A DNA stretch of 64,000 nucleotides from Dillenia suffruticosa. Lineage: Eukaryota; Streptophyta; Magnoliopsida; Dilleniales; Dilleniaceae. Where the stretch lies: assembly GCA_033439265.1 (NCBI GenBank), contig JAVTVX010000015.1, positions 72,001-136,000 on the forward strand, given 5' to 3'. The notes below the pieces were generated by a model. The model was not told the DNA's origin. It searched no databases and worked only from the letters and a program-made list of their open reading frames with translations. Positions within the stretch are counted from its first letter, which is position 1. Each line of letters begins with the position of its first letter. Made by a program: the position numbers and the translations under genes. This document shows positions 33,721 through 46,114 of the stretch, piece by piece.

Positions 33721-34961
33721 CCTTTTCTTTCTCATCGCTAAATTATTTGTACTACTCATCGAGTACTGGTGGGGTGATGGTTGTTATTGTTAATTGGTAG
33801 TATTATCACAACGGTCATAGAAAGTTGCTTTGTATTTTACCTTTTTTCAGGGCAGATAAAACTTATATTGGAGCCAAGGACTCCTCAAAAGTTTCAAACC
33901 CAGCACTGGCACCAGAATTATGTGGAATGAGATACATCTTCAACCTAAAACTTGTGTAGATTTTTGCTTCAAACATTTGAAAAAAATTTTAGTTTACCTC
34001 GCGGGAAAACAAACTTGTATATATTAAATATTGATAAAAATTTTAGTTTACTTTGTGGGGGGCGGAAACAAACTTGTATACGTTAAATTCTTTTCTTTTC
34101 TTTTCTTTTAGAAGTATTGTTGTATCCATTATCTTAATTAACAAATAAAGGCGCAAAAAGTTAAGTAGAAAAGCTTAACAAATTATCTTATGATCCTAGA
34201 TTTTATGATATTTAATTACCATATTTACACCCGTCGTACAACTTTTGGCTTTACTGTTGCATGCACCGAAACACCATAATGTTTTTTGTGACCATATTTC
34301 AAATACCGCTATCCGTTATGTTGGGTTTACTAACTAATGGTCGTCGAAAATATATATTCTAATTTTGGACAATTTGATAGAATGCAACCCGACTCAAGTA
34401 AGATGCTCTCAAAACAATTTTATGAGTAAGACAGTTATTGAAGTAGACGTGACATATATTTTATAAATTTGAAATTCTGAATCAACCAATTAATCTAAAT
34501 TATTTACAGAAATAAATTTAAAATATTTGAGTTACAGAGGATTTTGTAGTTGCTTGATACTATAGTTATAGGTTGCAACGGCAGTTTTGTCCAATAGGAT
34601 AATAGTATAACTAAAAAAGAAAGGTTATAAACGATCTGTGGGTTTGCATTTAGAACTCACCAAATAAGATAACTAAGATTCAAATTAAAAATTATATGGT
34701 CTGTTGGCACCCGTGATAATGGAGAGATGTGGTCCCCTCGCTTGGATACAGCCACAATTCCGCAATCCCGGTTTATAGTTCCAGATTTAGATGATTCGGA
34801 ACTGACCCTTGCAGGGACGTTTCTGTAGAACTATTGGTTCCAATTTTGAATCAGATCCGGAACCAAAAAAATTTTAAAAAATAATAATAAATAAATAAAA
34901 ATTTTAAAAATAAAAAGAAGGAGCTAAGGGTTTGAACTCAACTTTTGTTTCAAAATATTTA
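33721..34961. other. SEC14 3' flank and intergenic
   Basis: 3' UTR followed by AT-rich sequence without coding signal. A 54-62 bp segment is imperfectly repeated (TTTAGTTTACxT(C/T)GxGGG...AAACAAACTTGTATA) at about 33988-34087. Confidence 0.5.
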
Positions 34962-35224
34962 TGAGATAATTACATGTCCGTTTTCTGAACTTTACCCCTT
35001 TGTTACCAATTAGTTCTTACAGTTAAAAATACTATTCTTATCATCCTCAAACTTTAAAAATCTTATGGTATTAGTCTTTCCGTTATTAATGGCGACAGCA
35101 TGTCCATTAATTGTTGGCATGGTCTGATGTAGCTGTCATGTTGGCAGTAGAGATGCATGCATGTCACAGCCATGTCAGCCAACATAGACATGTCATGTTG
35201 CCACGTTAGCACATTGGGGGTGTT
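34962..35224. repeat. MULE left TIR
   Basis: Matches the reverse complement of 40108-40427. Shared blocks include GAGATAATTACATGT, AAATCTTATGGTATTAGT and GACATGTCATGTTGCCAC. Confidence 0.85.
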
Positions 35225-35468
35225 ATACTCTTTTCAATGTTATTGAATAAGACTTTAACTTTACCTTTTCGCTCCATTAGTGTGTTCTCGCTACTTCGAA
35301 TGAGAGAGAGAGAGAAAGCTTTAATCTCTCTCTTGAGCTCGCACTTTGAATCTCTCTTGATCTATCTACTCCATTATAGTTGCTTCTTCTACTTGCACTT
35401 TCAATCTCGCTCTTCATCCCTCTCAGTCTCTCTCTCTCTCTCTCTCTCTCAAGGATTTGGGTTTTGAA

Positions 35469-35820
35469 ATGGAAGAAGCTCCATTGAAGTGTAGATGCGG
35501 TCATGGTGTCATCTTAGTTACTTCATGGACCTCTCGAAATCCTTCATGGAGGTTTTACGGTTGCCCTAATTTTTGGATAAGTTGAATATTTTTTTTAAAC
35601 ATGATTTCAAAATTTGAGCTAACATTTTCTCCATGTTTTATATAGGATGTGAATGCTTGTGAATTTTTCCAATGGTATGATCCATCATTATTTGATCGAG
35701 CTATTGAGATCATCCTAGCTCTTAGAAACAAAATTGAGGAGGAAAAGACAAAATGTAGTTCCATGGTTACTGGTTGTAATATGTGGATGGAAGCTGCAAG
35801 TAATATGATCGAGAGGTAGA
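35469..35820 (+). CDS. GRF-type zinc-finger protein carried in the MULE
   Basis: From ATG at 35469 the frame gives MEEAPLKCRCGHGVILVTSW, then a WRFYGCPN block. After a short AT-rich intron ending at TATATAG (about 35645) it continues DVNACEFFQWYDPSLFD and a helical, Lys/Glu-rich tail ending at TAG at 35818-35820. The spacing of C-x-C, C and C followed by F-x-W is that of the zf-GRF domain, a nucleic-acid-binding zinc finger seen in many small plant proteins of the At4g04775-like group. The splice donor is unclear: the best GT does not keep phase with the only acceptor, so the gene may be slightly broken or use a non-standard donor. It lies just inside the left TIR, reading away from it and toward the transposase. 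Confidence 0.6.
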
Positions 35821-36640
35821 AAGAGAAAAATCAGTTTTTGACTCTGCAGAAGTTAGAGATGGAAGAAATATATTAGAAGGTGAAGATAGAGAATCTAAGT
35901 CTGCAAAAGAATGTTGTATAAGGAGGACAATGTTTTGGGGTTAGGCATGGTAATCACTTTTATAATTTTGATATTTGCTCTTTTATTTAAAAATGAAAGA
36001 AATCCAAATTCTGTTATGTCCTTATTTGGAAAATTGTAAAAATGCTATTGTCAAATATGAATGAATGAAAGAATGTCGCAGTTGTAAGAATTTTATGCAG
36101 AATTGAAGAATGCAAACACAGCTCATTATTGTAAGCATTTTCAGTGCATTTCAGTGCATTTCAGTGCATGGTGAAATATAAAGGTGTGAAGCATTTCAAA
36201 TTGAGGTATCAATAAGTACATGGTGGAGTGGGCAGAACATTATACTGTTTATATACACCTGGTGCAGTTCATATAAACCTGCTTTAAAACTGAAGAACCT
36301 TAGACTGTAGAATTACCGATGAAACAGCAATGTAGATGTAGCTCAGAATGAGTGAAATAGTGAACCTTCATTTAAAAAAAAAAAGAAAACAACAGAAAAT
36401 TACACTGCAGATTCAGGAAGTACATGTTTGGGAACATACTATGTTTCAAAAAAATATTACACTGTAGTTTTAGCAAACTGCATTTAAGTCCCAAGTTTGT
36501 GTAAAAAACATCTCAATTTAGTATATTACACTACAGTTTCATAACATTTTCAGATAAATAATATTCTCTGACAAAACATTCTCAGAGCCATACAATTTAC
36601 AGTTTCAGAACCATACAATTTCAGTACAAAGATTCTATCT

Positions 36641-39388
36641 TCAAGAAGGTGTTGGATTAACCACTTGAAACTGGTTTTGGAAAACTTGAGGGGTTGTTTC
36701 ATTAACCTCATTAGACTGGTGGTCAGAAGACTGAGATGAACTACCTTTGCCCTGCAATAATTGAATAGATTACTCACAATTTCAACATGCAGGATGGTAT
36801 AATGACAAAAAAATAAAAATTAATAAATAAAAAAAAACTTATCCTTATTCTTGCATGATATCTTGTTGTGTCCAACTTCCTAGCATTTCGTACACTTCAT
36901 TTTTTAACCAACTCTTGATAGTCGATGAGAATCTTTTGGTAGAACTTTAGTCGCTTCCTTTCTCCTTTTCCTTGAAGGCTGATTAGGTTTCCTTTTGTAC
37001 AACGGAGGCAACAATGTAGGGAAATCATTTTTATCTCATACATTGGGACCATTGCAAGGATAGACAATGGGAGCATAGCATTCAGTATAGGCAGAGGGAG
37101 TATAGTAACTAGACACATATTTCTTAATCTTATCATTTAATGAAAAAAAAATGTAGGAAATAGCATGAGAACATGGAATGCCACATAATTCCCATTTCCT
37201 ACAACTGCATACCCTACGATTCAAATCTACTATAAATTTGTTGTTGAAGTTTGAAATTTCATAAATTCCACCACCAGCCAATAAAGAAAACCAATGTCTA
37301 TTTTGTTTCTTCAAACTCTCAACCTTTCCTTGAATGACAGGACAAATTTCAACTTCAAAAGATGAAATCTTTGTCCTATTTCAGTAAACTTGGCCATCAA
37401 ACCAGCTCTGATAGACTCCAATAAACTAATAACAGGCAATTCTCTTGCATCCAATATCTTCGTATTAAAAGACTCACATAAATTATTGAATAATGTGTCA
37501 CATTTACTGAATGGGGAAAATGTTGATCTTGTCCAAATTTTTCTCTCCTTCATAAACCATGCATAAGCTCTTGGATCAATTCTATGGATTTCAGTCATAG
37601 CTCTAAGAAATTCAACCTTATAAGTAGCCATTGTAATAGTATAAAACATGTTCTTCAACTTTAAATCTGGAAATTGCTTGTGAAAGTTGTTATACATGTG
37701 TCTGATACATAATTTATATTCAGAGTGGGGGAACAAGGCTGCAATTGCATTTATCAAACCCTAGAAGACATGAATATACTATTCAGAAATAGCTAGAGGG
37801 AAAAATCAGCTATATGCAACAAACAAGGTAATAGTGTATAGAAATTCTGTTATTTGAGGGAAAATTATACAACAAATTATTATGAATAAGCAATACATAC
37901 TTTTTGTTGATCAGAAATAATAGTCCACCTTCTGTCCTCTCCAAGATCTATCAGCAAATGATCCAAAAACCATCTCCATGAATTGGCCTCCTCTAGCTCA
38001 ATAATGGTAAAAGCCAGAAGGAAAATTCTATCATTAGAATCTCTACCAACTGCAATTAGTAATTGTCTTCCAAATGATGTTTCCAAGAAATAGCCATCTA
38101 AACCTATGAAAGGCCTGCAAGCTACCAAGAATCCTCGCTTGCATGCATCGAGACAAATATACAATCTTCTAAAAATTGGAGTATTTGGGTACAGGACTCT
38201 CATAGGATGCTCTCCACTAGTTTCAATTGTAGTCTCAATCTTGCAAGTGCTCCTCTTAATAGTTCTCAAAGTTTCTTCAAAGTGCTGCTTTGAGAGGAAG
38301 AATTGCTCCTTATCGTGCCCTTCTGCAAGTTGTTTGGCAATTTTTTCGCTCTCCATCCTTCATTCTTGCACAATCTAACCCAAATTTATTCTTGACTTTT
38401 TTCTACAACGCATTCACTCTAATATTTGGATCGTCTTTCACCTTCTTCACTCATTTTTTAGCCAACCAAGAAGCTATTGCATGTTTGTTCTTCCTTGACC
38501 TGGCACAAGTATGTGTAGGCCTGTATGTGACTAGTAGAATTGTCTTCTCATCACTTAATTTCTTTACATATACCAACCAGTCACAGCCATCAACACATCT
38601 CATCCTAACCCTGGACTTGTCATTTTTTTTATAAATCTAAGATTTTTTCCATTATAAACAACGTAATATCTAAACACTTGGTTAAAAGATTCCAAACTCT
38701 CAAAAATTTGACCCTTCCTCAATTCTATGTTCCTAGAGTTGTAATCCTTTTTTAACTCTTCATAACTCATCCTACCCCCTTTAGGATACTTCTCTTTATC
38801 ATCACCATCAATGTCAAAAATGGTGTAATTTACATCTTCTTCATCATCCATAGAGAGATCATTCCATTCATTAAAATCTACATGACCACCATCATTTTCA
38901 GATTCATCCAAACACTCTAAAAAAGGATCCCGATCACTACCAAATAGGTTTACCTCTTCATCTTCAAAATCACAATCTTCAGAATCACAACTCTCTGAAT
39001 TAGTAACTAAATTTTCAAAATCAGCAATCTCAGATTGGCTACAATGCATTTCTTCTTCCTCGAATCTAAGCTCACTTTCATCGACAACATAAGACTTATC
39101 TACACCGTACTCTATGCAGAAATGAACTTTCTTATTCGTTTTTAATATTTCATCTAAATATTCCAACAATGCACCATTACTTAAAAAAAAACAGAACCCA
39201 TCTTCATCAAATCATACTAATGCCCTTACAACTATAATCTAATTCTGCTAACATGTTTTTCAATTTAACCGGTGACATCTTATCCCTATCATAATTGTCA
39301 AAAAATGTAGCTCCCCACCCTCATATTTTTCATATCCCATAAATTTACCCCAGTGATGAATTGTAACAGTAAATTTTATAGAATCCAT
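36641..39388 (-). pseudogene. MULE (MuDR-type) transposase
   Basis: Minus-strand domains run in order. A PB1-like N-terminus starts at the ATG at 39388 (IHHWGKFMGYEKYEGGELHF). An acidic region and MuDR N-terminal domain follow (38600-39169). Next is a CxxxCxW...HTC region (about 38360-38600), then the DDE transposase core. The core has the first Asp in FIGLDGYF (about 38060-38080), the second in ISDQQK, and Glu in NNLCESFN (37311-37757). A SWIM zinc finger follows (CSCRKWELCGIPCSHA, about 37120-37220), then a CCHC zinc knuckle with a stop inside it (about 36850-36900). A 140-bp intron (37761-37900, GTATGT...CTAG) splits SDQQK from GLINAI in the middle of a conserved block. A frameshift near 39210 and late stops make this copy probably inactive. 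Confidence 0.88.
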
Positions 39389-40107
39389 ATCTGAGAAATA
39401 AATGGAACTGTATAATTATTCATACCCTAATTTTAGTCACAATCAATCAAATAAAAACTGTAATTTAAAACCCTTAATTTGAAATTAAAACCTCCCAATT
39501 TAAACCCTAACTTGCAAAAACCTCTTATTTGAAATCAAAACCCCCAATTGAAACCCTAAAATTGGAACCTTAAAATTGAAATTGAAATCTCCAATTGAAA
39601 CTCTAATTTTAAAACCCAATTTAGTAACCCTAATTTCCAATTAAATCCCAATTGAAATCACAGTCAACTAAATAAAAACCCTAATTTACGAACCCTTTAT
39701 TTGAAATTGAAATCCCCATTTGAAACCCTAATTTTCAAATCTAATTCAGTACCCACCGTGGACCCATTCGTAAAGAAACGAAATATAGAAATTAACATAA
39801 AAAATAAACACATTCAATGGTTAGATTACATACCTTAAAAGACTTCTTTAGCTTCGCTATCTGATGATGGAAACCTTACCTTTGGGATCACAATAAATCC
39901 TCAAAAAGTTTCCTTGATGGCAATAAACTTGTTTCCATGTAATCTTTCTCTATTTCCATCTTACTCTCTCTCAATCTCTCTCTATGCAGGCAAACTACAA
40001 ACAAAATGCTTCCTCATTTCGCAAAATGTTGAGAACAAAAGAAAAAACAAAACAAAAAAAATAAACAAAACCCTAAAGTCTTAGTTAGTAATGTCAAAAA
40101 GACCAGA

Positions 40108-40427
40108 ACGCCCCCAATGTGCTGACCTAGCACTGCAACGTTAGCACCTTTACGCTGTGGCACTACCAGGTCAGCAAACAGCTGATGTGGCAACATGACA
40201 TGTCTATATTGGCTGACATGGCCATGACATGCAAGTATCCCTACCACCAACATGACAGCCACTCAAACCATATCAGCAATTAACAAACACTCTGTCACCG
40301 TCAGTAACGGAAGAACTAATACCATAAGATTTTTAAAATTTGAGGACAACAACGTAACATTTTTAACTATATGGACTAATTTATGACAAATAGATAAAAT
40401 TCAGGGACCGAACATGTAATTATCTCA
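40108..40427. repeat. MULE right TIR
   Basis: Inverted partner of 34962-35224, about 55 bp longer because of an extra segment near its inner end (about 40120-40180). Confidence 0.85.
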
Positions 40428-40847
40428 AAAATTTATCATGACCCACTTAGTTCACTAGATATACCTTAAAGTCTTGATCTTTTTTTAAATTGTTTCCATA
40501 GTTTTACTTAAAAATTTACCGGTACGAACTGTGGTAGATTGGAAAATTGAAATATCACATAACTCATAATATTTCATAAATAATTTTGATATTTTGTTTC
40601 TTATATTATAATTTATTAATATTTAACTTTTAACGGAGAAAAACCATCGGTTCACAATTTTTCAAAATGAGAAACCAAAACCAAAATTTATAGAGATAAT
40701 CTCGATTCTAATACTAAAATCATGGATCAGTTTTTTGAATTATTGATCATAATTCGCTCCATTTTAGTAGTATGGTTTGATTCAAAACCTAGCAGTGTAC
40801 CCTACTAACAAAAGAAAGGGAAATATATATATATACAAAACAACTGA
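40428..40847. other. intergenic
   Basis: AT-rich, no features recognised. Confidence 0.5.
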
Positions 40848-41780
40848 ATTTTAATCTCAAATTTTTGGGGTTGGTTGTTTAAGAGACCAATATAGGAAAG
40901 AGAAAAATTTTAAAAAATATATAAAATAACAATTTGAAATCAAAAATAAAAAAAATAAAAATAAAAATAATATAATAATAATAATTCAACAAATTCGTGC
41001 TCTCCTACACCACTTATTTTTATATAAAGTCATATCCTCAATTACACCCTTGACATTTACAGATAATCTACAATCAAATTTTCAATAGTTTATCAAGATA
41101 TTTCAATAAATTTTTTGCATTTAAGGTCCTTCTAACTTATTTTTATATAAAGTCATATCCTCAATTACACCCTTGACATTTACAGATAATCTACAATCAA
41201 ATTTTCAATAGTTTATCAAGATATTTCAATAAATTTTTTGCATTTAAGGTCCTTCTAACTTATGTGTCATTGGGTTTTCATTGCACATATCTAAACCACC
41301 TTAAACGATACTCTCTAATATTATTTTCAATTGAATTTACTGTCAATATAATACGTATCTTTTCATTTCTAATTTTATCATATATCCATATAAATATTCA
41401 TATCTTAATTACAATCATTTTATACTCTTGTTGTTGTCTAATAATGTAATATTTGGTACTACAAAATAATGCAGACTTACTGCGATTATATAAAACTTCT
41501 TCTTTAATTTCAATGGTATTGTGCAATCACAAAAAACTCCGAATGCATTTATTTATTTCATCCAACATGTTTGGATCCTACGAGTTATATTCTCATCTAT
41601 GTTACTATCATTTTGAATGATAAATCAAAAATATTAAAACGTTCATTCCTTAGAATATTCTGTCTTTTTAATTTAATTGTTTATTCGTCATTCATATAAC
41701 TGTCAACAAACATATATCTCATATACTTTGTTTTTTACCAACTCAATTTAAATTTTCTAAATTCTAATATATTCCTCCAT
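40848..41780 (-). mobile_element. 5'-truncated LINE, copy 1
   Basis: Homologous to 43373-44270 on the same strand. The minus-strand 3' end (left) carries simple A/T-rich tail repeats (40930-40985). The rest corresponds to the 3' untranslated and C-terminal RT region of the second copy but is more decayed. A 123-bp segment is tandemly doubled at 41012-41257. The right end is approximate. Confidence 0.65.
41012..41257. repeat. 123-bp perfect tandem duplication
   Basis: Two head-to-tail copies (41012-41134 and 41135-41257) that look identical base for base, starting ACTTATTTTTATATAAAGTC. Confidence 0.95.
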
Positions 41781-42091
41781 TTTGGGAGCATTTTCTTAGT
41801 TTATCAAGTTTTTTTAAAAATATCCATCAACATGTCTATCTCCACTTTACCCAAATACTTTCATATTTCAATAAGGATGTAATCAGTTTCTTTGTTTTTA
41901 TTATCTCTTATATTCACTATTGATCTTCTCTACAAATATCATGATATCGTTGATATCTCTTATACTTTCTATAAATATATATAATGGGCTTGTATTGTAA
42001 GCCTAAATTTAGACAAGCATGTATTAGGTTTAAATCTTTCAAATCTAGGTCCACAATGTCAAGTTTAGTTTCAATGGAGGCAGAAGCTAGG
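41781..42091. other. left flank of the chromovirus
   Basis: No coding signal recognised. Confidence 0.45.
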
Positions 42092-42398
42092 AGTAGTGGC
42101 TAGTTCCAACTGAAATTCAACTAATTAGTTAGTTAGTTTGAATTGTAACGAATGTTAGTTATATTAGTTAGGATTGTTAGTTATATTAGTTAGGATAGTT
42201 GAATAACTAATCAAACAAACTGTGCATATAGCTAAATGATTCGAAGAATGTATACAGTTGGACAATGATTCATTTCTTCCTTCTTTGTTTCTACTTTTTT
42301 CTCTCTCTAACCCTGCTCTCTCTCTCTACTCCTTTCTCTCTCACTTGCTCTCTCTTTCTTTTTTACTTTTATTCTATCAATTCTAACCATTTCCAACA
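42092..42398 (+). repeat. chromovirus left LTR
   Basis: Partner of 51906-52169, with an extra duplicated TTAGTTATATTAGTTAGGAT unit at about 42148-42195. Confidence 0.75.
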
Positions 42399-42660
42399 CC
42401 TTTATTACCTTCCAATGTGATCTCCATTCCTGCCTCTCTTGCTTTTCCTATGCTCTATTTGTCTTGTCTTTGATGGCAAACAACACCAACAGCTTAATTT
42501 CCCTTTTATTGAATTGGATTGCTAATTGATATCAGTGTCCATGTCTCTTGGCAGAACATTGTAGAAATGGCAAAAATAACTAAGATTTAAAACCATTGAT
42601 GAACAATTCAAGAAGCAAGAGACAAAATTGCAAGGAAATTCTCTTGAATTGGGATAGAGG

Positions 42661-43200
42661 TTGGATGAAAAATCCAAAAAATTAGAATCTTTTATGGCCA
42701 ATATGGATACTAGATTCAATATTGTCTTGAAGATGTTAAATAGCGATAAAACCGAAAAACAAGAAATTGACAGATCTTCTAAATATCCTATCTTACCAAC
42801 ACCTATTGAAAGGAGGTCAAGGATAGAAGTGGGGTTTCAATTACTCAAGAAAGATTTTGTTACTTGTGGGTTCATGCAAATCTACCAAGAATTGATCTTC
42901 TTGTATTCACCATAGTAAACCCACGAATGTGTCTGAGGAAATATAGTAAATTCTTTGCTGTATATCAACTACCCAATAATATATGGGTGGATACCATCAA
43001 ATTGTATCTAGATGGGAAAGCAAAAATCCGGTTTCAAGGTTTAAAACTTGTAAAGAATGAAATAGATTCAAAAGAATTCTCTAAACTTCTATATCAGTGC
43101 TTTGAAGCTAAAGAGGTACAAGATAAGGTTGAAGAGTTTAATAAGCTACATCAATATGATTCAATAAAAGAATACCAAAGAAAAGTTTGAGGAGTTATGG
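42661..43200 (+). pseudogene. chromovirus gag remnant
   Basis: Open pieces at 42661-42915 and 42864-43190 are joined by a frameshift. The second holds the capsid core: YQLPNNIWVDTIKLYLDGKA, FQGLKLVKNEIDSKEF and a FNKLHQYDSIKEYQRKV end, as in gypsy retrotransposon gag. The gag continues as KEEIKSMLRMLKP (about 43265-43320) up to the LINE insertion. Confidence 0.8.
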
Positions 43201-43372
43201 TCAATCATACTCCATAAAAATCCCAAACTTATTGAATCTTATTTCATCTCCAGTTTTTTTTTAGCAAAGTGAAAGAAGAAATAAAGTCCATGTTAAGAAT
43301 GCTTAAGCCAACCACCTTATTCCAAGAATTCGAGATTGCAAGACCTCAAGAACAATAACAACAAACTGAGAC

Positions 43373-44270
43373 TTAATCCCAATATTTGGAATCGGTCATT
43401 TGAGAGACAAATTTTAAAAAAATAAAGAAAAGGAAAATGAAATAAATAAAAAATATATATATATATATAAGGAAAAGGAAAAGATAAATAAATAAATAAA
43501 TAAATAAATCAATAGATAAATATTTAAAATATATTGGTTTAATTTGTGCGGATTCTTCTACACCATCCATTCCTATCCAAAACCATTTTCTCTTCTAAAT
43601 CCTTTACTTCCATGTCTTTACAAATCACTTACATCCAAGTTTTCAACGGTTTATTTTTACGTTTTACTAGATCTCCTATATTTAACTTCTCGGTTCTCCT
43701 AACCGGTAAATCTTTGGGTCTTCTTTGCACATGCCCGAATCACCTCAAACGATACTCTCGCATCTTATCTACAATTGAATTAACTCTTAAATTGTTACGA
43801 ATATCTTCATTTCTAATTCAACTTTTTCTAGTTTTTTCACACATCTACCTAAATATTTTCATTTCTGTTACAGTCATTTTTATTCTTATTATTGTTTAAT
43901 AGTCCAATATTCAGTATCATACAATAGTGTAGGTCTAATCGTGGTTCTATAGAACTTTCCATTCAAGTGCAATGGCATCATGCGATCGCACAGAACTCAA
44001 GATGCCCTTCTCCATTTCATCAAACCCGCTTGAATCCTATGGTTCACATCCCCATCTATATTGTCATCATTTTGAATGATGAAAGCTAAATATCTAAATC
44101 GTTCACTTTTAGATACATCTTGCCTATCTAACTTAATCGTTTCTTTATCATTCCGATAACTGTTGCTAAACCTACATATCATATTTTTGGTTTTCGATTT
44201 ACTCAATCTAAACTCTCTCGATTCCAGTGTAAATCTCCATAGTTCTAGTTTAGCACACTTGCTAAGCAAA
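43373..44270 (-). mobile_element. 5'-truncated LINE, copy 2, inside chromovirus gag
   Basis: The minus strand at 43997-44269 encodes the conserved C-terminal end of a plant LINE reverse transcriptase: KLELWRFTLESREFRLSKSK, then SKSERFRYLAFIIQ, DGDVNHRIQAG and MKWRRAS. The 3' end (left) finishes in (TA)n and (AAAT)n simple repeats at 43453-43509, a kind of tail seen in RTE-type LINEs. Only the last 0.9 kb of the element is present. Confidence 0.8.
43453..43509. repeat. (TA)n and (AAAT)n simple repeats
   Basis: A TA run followed by about seven AAAT units forms the 3' tail of the LINE. Confidence 0.9.
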
Positions 44271-44586
44271 TAAGAGTTGGACTAAACAAGAGTTGGGATC
44301 TAGGAGAAGTAAAAATTGAGACCAAAAATTCAAAATGAGCAATTGTTACTTTCAAAAACTCTTCAAGCAAGGGAAAAGGATAGCTGATTGGATCTGCTTC
44401 TAAGGAAAAAAAAAACCTAAAATTTCACCTCATGAAATTCAATAAAGAAGGGATAACAATCTTTACTTTAAGTGTGGAGAGAAGTATACACTAGAACATC
44501 AATGTAAGTTCAAGATTCTCAACTTAATCACGGTAGCAAAAAATAAATAAAAATTAAGACTTGAAGAAGCAAAGGAAAATGAGGAA

Positions 44587-44841
44587 TTGATTAGGGAGGA
44601 TATTGATGTATCCTCTTGTGCCTTTTCTAGTTCATTAAATAGAAATATCATAGCACTACAAGGTATATTGTGTGGAATGATTAAAACAGTGTTAATAGAC
44701 ACCGGCAGCTCCAATAGCTTTCTCAACCAAATGCTAGAAGAAGAGTTTAAAATGCAGTCCAAAGTAGATGAGCCTTTACATGTTGTCCATGCAGATGGTG
44801 GCAAAATAAGCAATCATCCCAAAGTCAAGGGGATGAAATAG
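44587..44841 (+). pseudogene. chromovirus aspartic protease
   Basis: The open frame contains IALQGILCGMIKTVLIDTGS followed by SNSFLNQ. The DTGSS active site of a retropepsin is intact. This domain cleaves the gag-pol polyprotein. It lies directly between gag and RT, as in other gypsy elements, but the frame stops at 44841. Confidence 0.8.
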
Positions 44842-45273
44842 AGCATCCAAGTATACAACTTCGCCTTTGATCTAAGGGTAACCAATCCAAGAAGATAAGA
44901 CATTATTCTAGGGGTAGATTGGATGTATAATTCTAGCCCCCTTACATTTGATTTCAAGCAACTGCAAGTCTAGTTTACAAGTGAGAAGGGAGAAGCGGTT
45001 CTCATGGGCAAAGTAGAAAACTCTAAGATGAAACTGGTGTGAGAAAAGAATACAAGAAAGTTCAAAAAGCAACAACTACAGAGCTGTGTCACCCTCACCA
45101 TCACTTCAAAGGACAATCAGAATCATATGCAGAATCCATTTCTATATTGCTTCAGCGGTTTGAAGATGTGTTTTCTATACCAATTCACTACTACCAAAGA
45201 GATGACAGGATCACCCTATTCCCCTCAAACCAGAAGCTCAGCAATTCAAACTTAATCCCTACAGATACAGGAG

Positions 45274-46114
45274 ATGTTGAGCAATGTGATTGTTAGATAT
45301 AGTACTAGCCCATTTACCAATCCGGTGCTGTTTGTGAAGAAGAAGGACAATATTTGGAGATTTTGTACGGACTACAGACAACTCAATAATCTGACCATCA
45401 AAGATAGGTACACAATTGCCAATATCGATGAGTTATTATATGAACTTGGTGGTTTCAAAATTTTCTCCAAGATTGACTTAAGAGCTGGTTACCACCAAAT
45501 AAAAGTTAGACCTAATGATGTTGTCAAAATAGCTGTCCAAACTCACCATAACCATTTTGAATTCTTAATGGCTTAACCAATGCCCTAGTCACCTTCTAAT
45601 CCATAATGAATCATGTTTTTCAGCCTCATCTTAGGAAATTTGTACCGGTATTTTTCGATAACATTTTGATTTATAGTCCAAATCATTCCACTCATGTTTA
45701 GAATCAGAGAAGTTCTTTTGATCCTAAAACAACACCAGATGTTTGCCAAGCTTTCTAAGTGCACATTTGCACTATCCCAAGTGGAGTACTTAAGATACAG
45801 TTTCTGACGTAGGAGTTTAGATGGATTCCCAAAAAAAGTATATCTTGTCCTGGCCAACACATATTTCTATCAAAGATTTAAGCAGATTATTGGGATTATC
45901 TGACTATTACAGAAGATTTGTTTGGAACTATGGAATCATAACCAAGCCCTTCAGTGACCTTAAGAAGGATAATTTCCTTTGGAATGAGGAAACTGATAAA
46001 ACTTTCCAACAGCTGAAAACTGTAATGAGCACAACTCCAATTATGAGGTTACCTAATTTCTCCAAGTCATTTGTAGTAGAAACTGATGCATGCTCCAAAT
46101 GTAGGCTATTATGA
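45274..46114 (+). pseudogene. chromovirus reverse transcriptase and start of RNase H
   Basis: At 45274-45576 the RT reads SPFTNPVLFVKKKDNIWRFC, TDYRQLNNLTIKDRY, FSKIDLRAGYHQIKV. The catalytic YxDD box is changed to FDNILIYS near 45650-45670, where an Asp is lost, and a frameshift follows. At 45821-46114 the end of RT and the start of RNase H are readable (LSRLLGLSDYYRRFVWNYGI, MRLPNFSKSFVVETDACS). RNase H is then cut by the nested LTR element and resumes at 50197. Confidence 0.85.

Larger units (their letters stand above)
34962..40427. mobile_element. Mutator-like element (MULE) with long TIRs
   Basis: Inverted repeats of about 263 bp (34962-35224) and 320 bp (40108-40427) bound a 5.5-kb element. 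The outer ends read TGAGATAATTACATGT on the left and its complement on the right. Inside are a minus-strand MuDR-type transposase with introns and a plus-strand GRF zinc-finger gene. The flanks are AT-rich and similar (AAATATTTA against AAAATTTAT), but I cannot certify a 9-bp target duplication. A frameshift and late stops mean the transposase of this copy is probably inactive. Confidence 0.85.
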
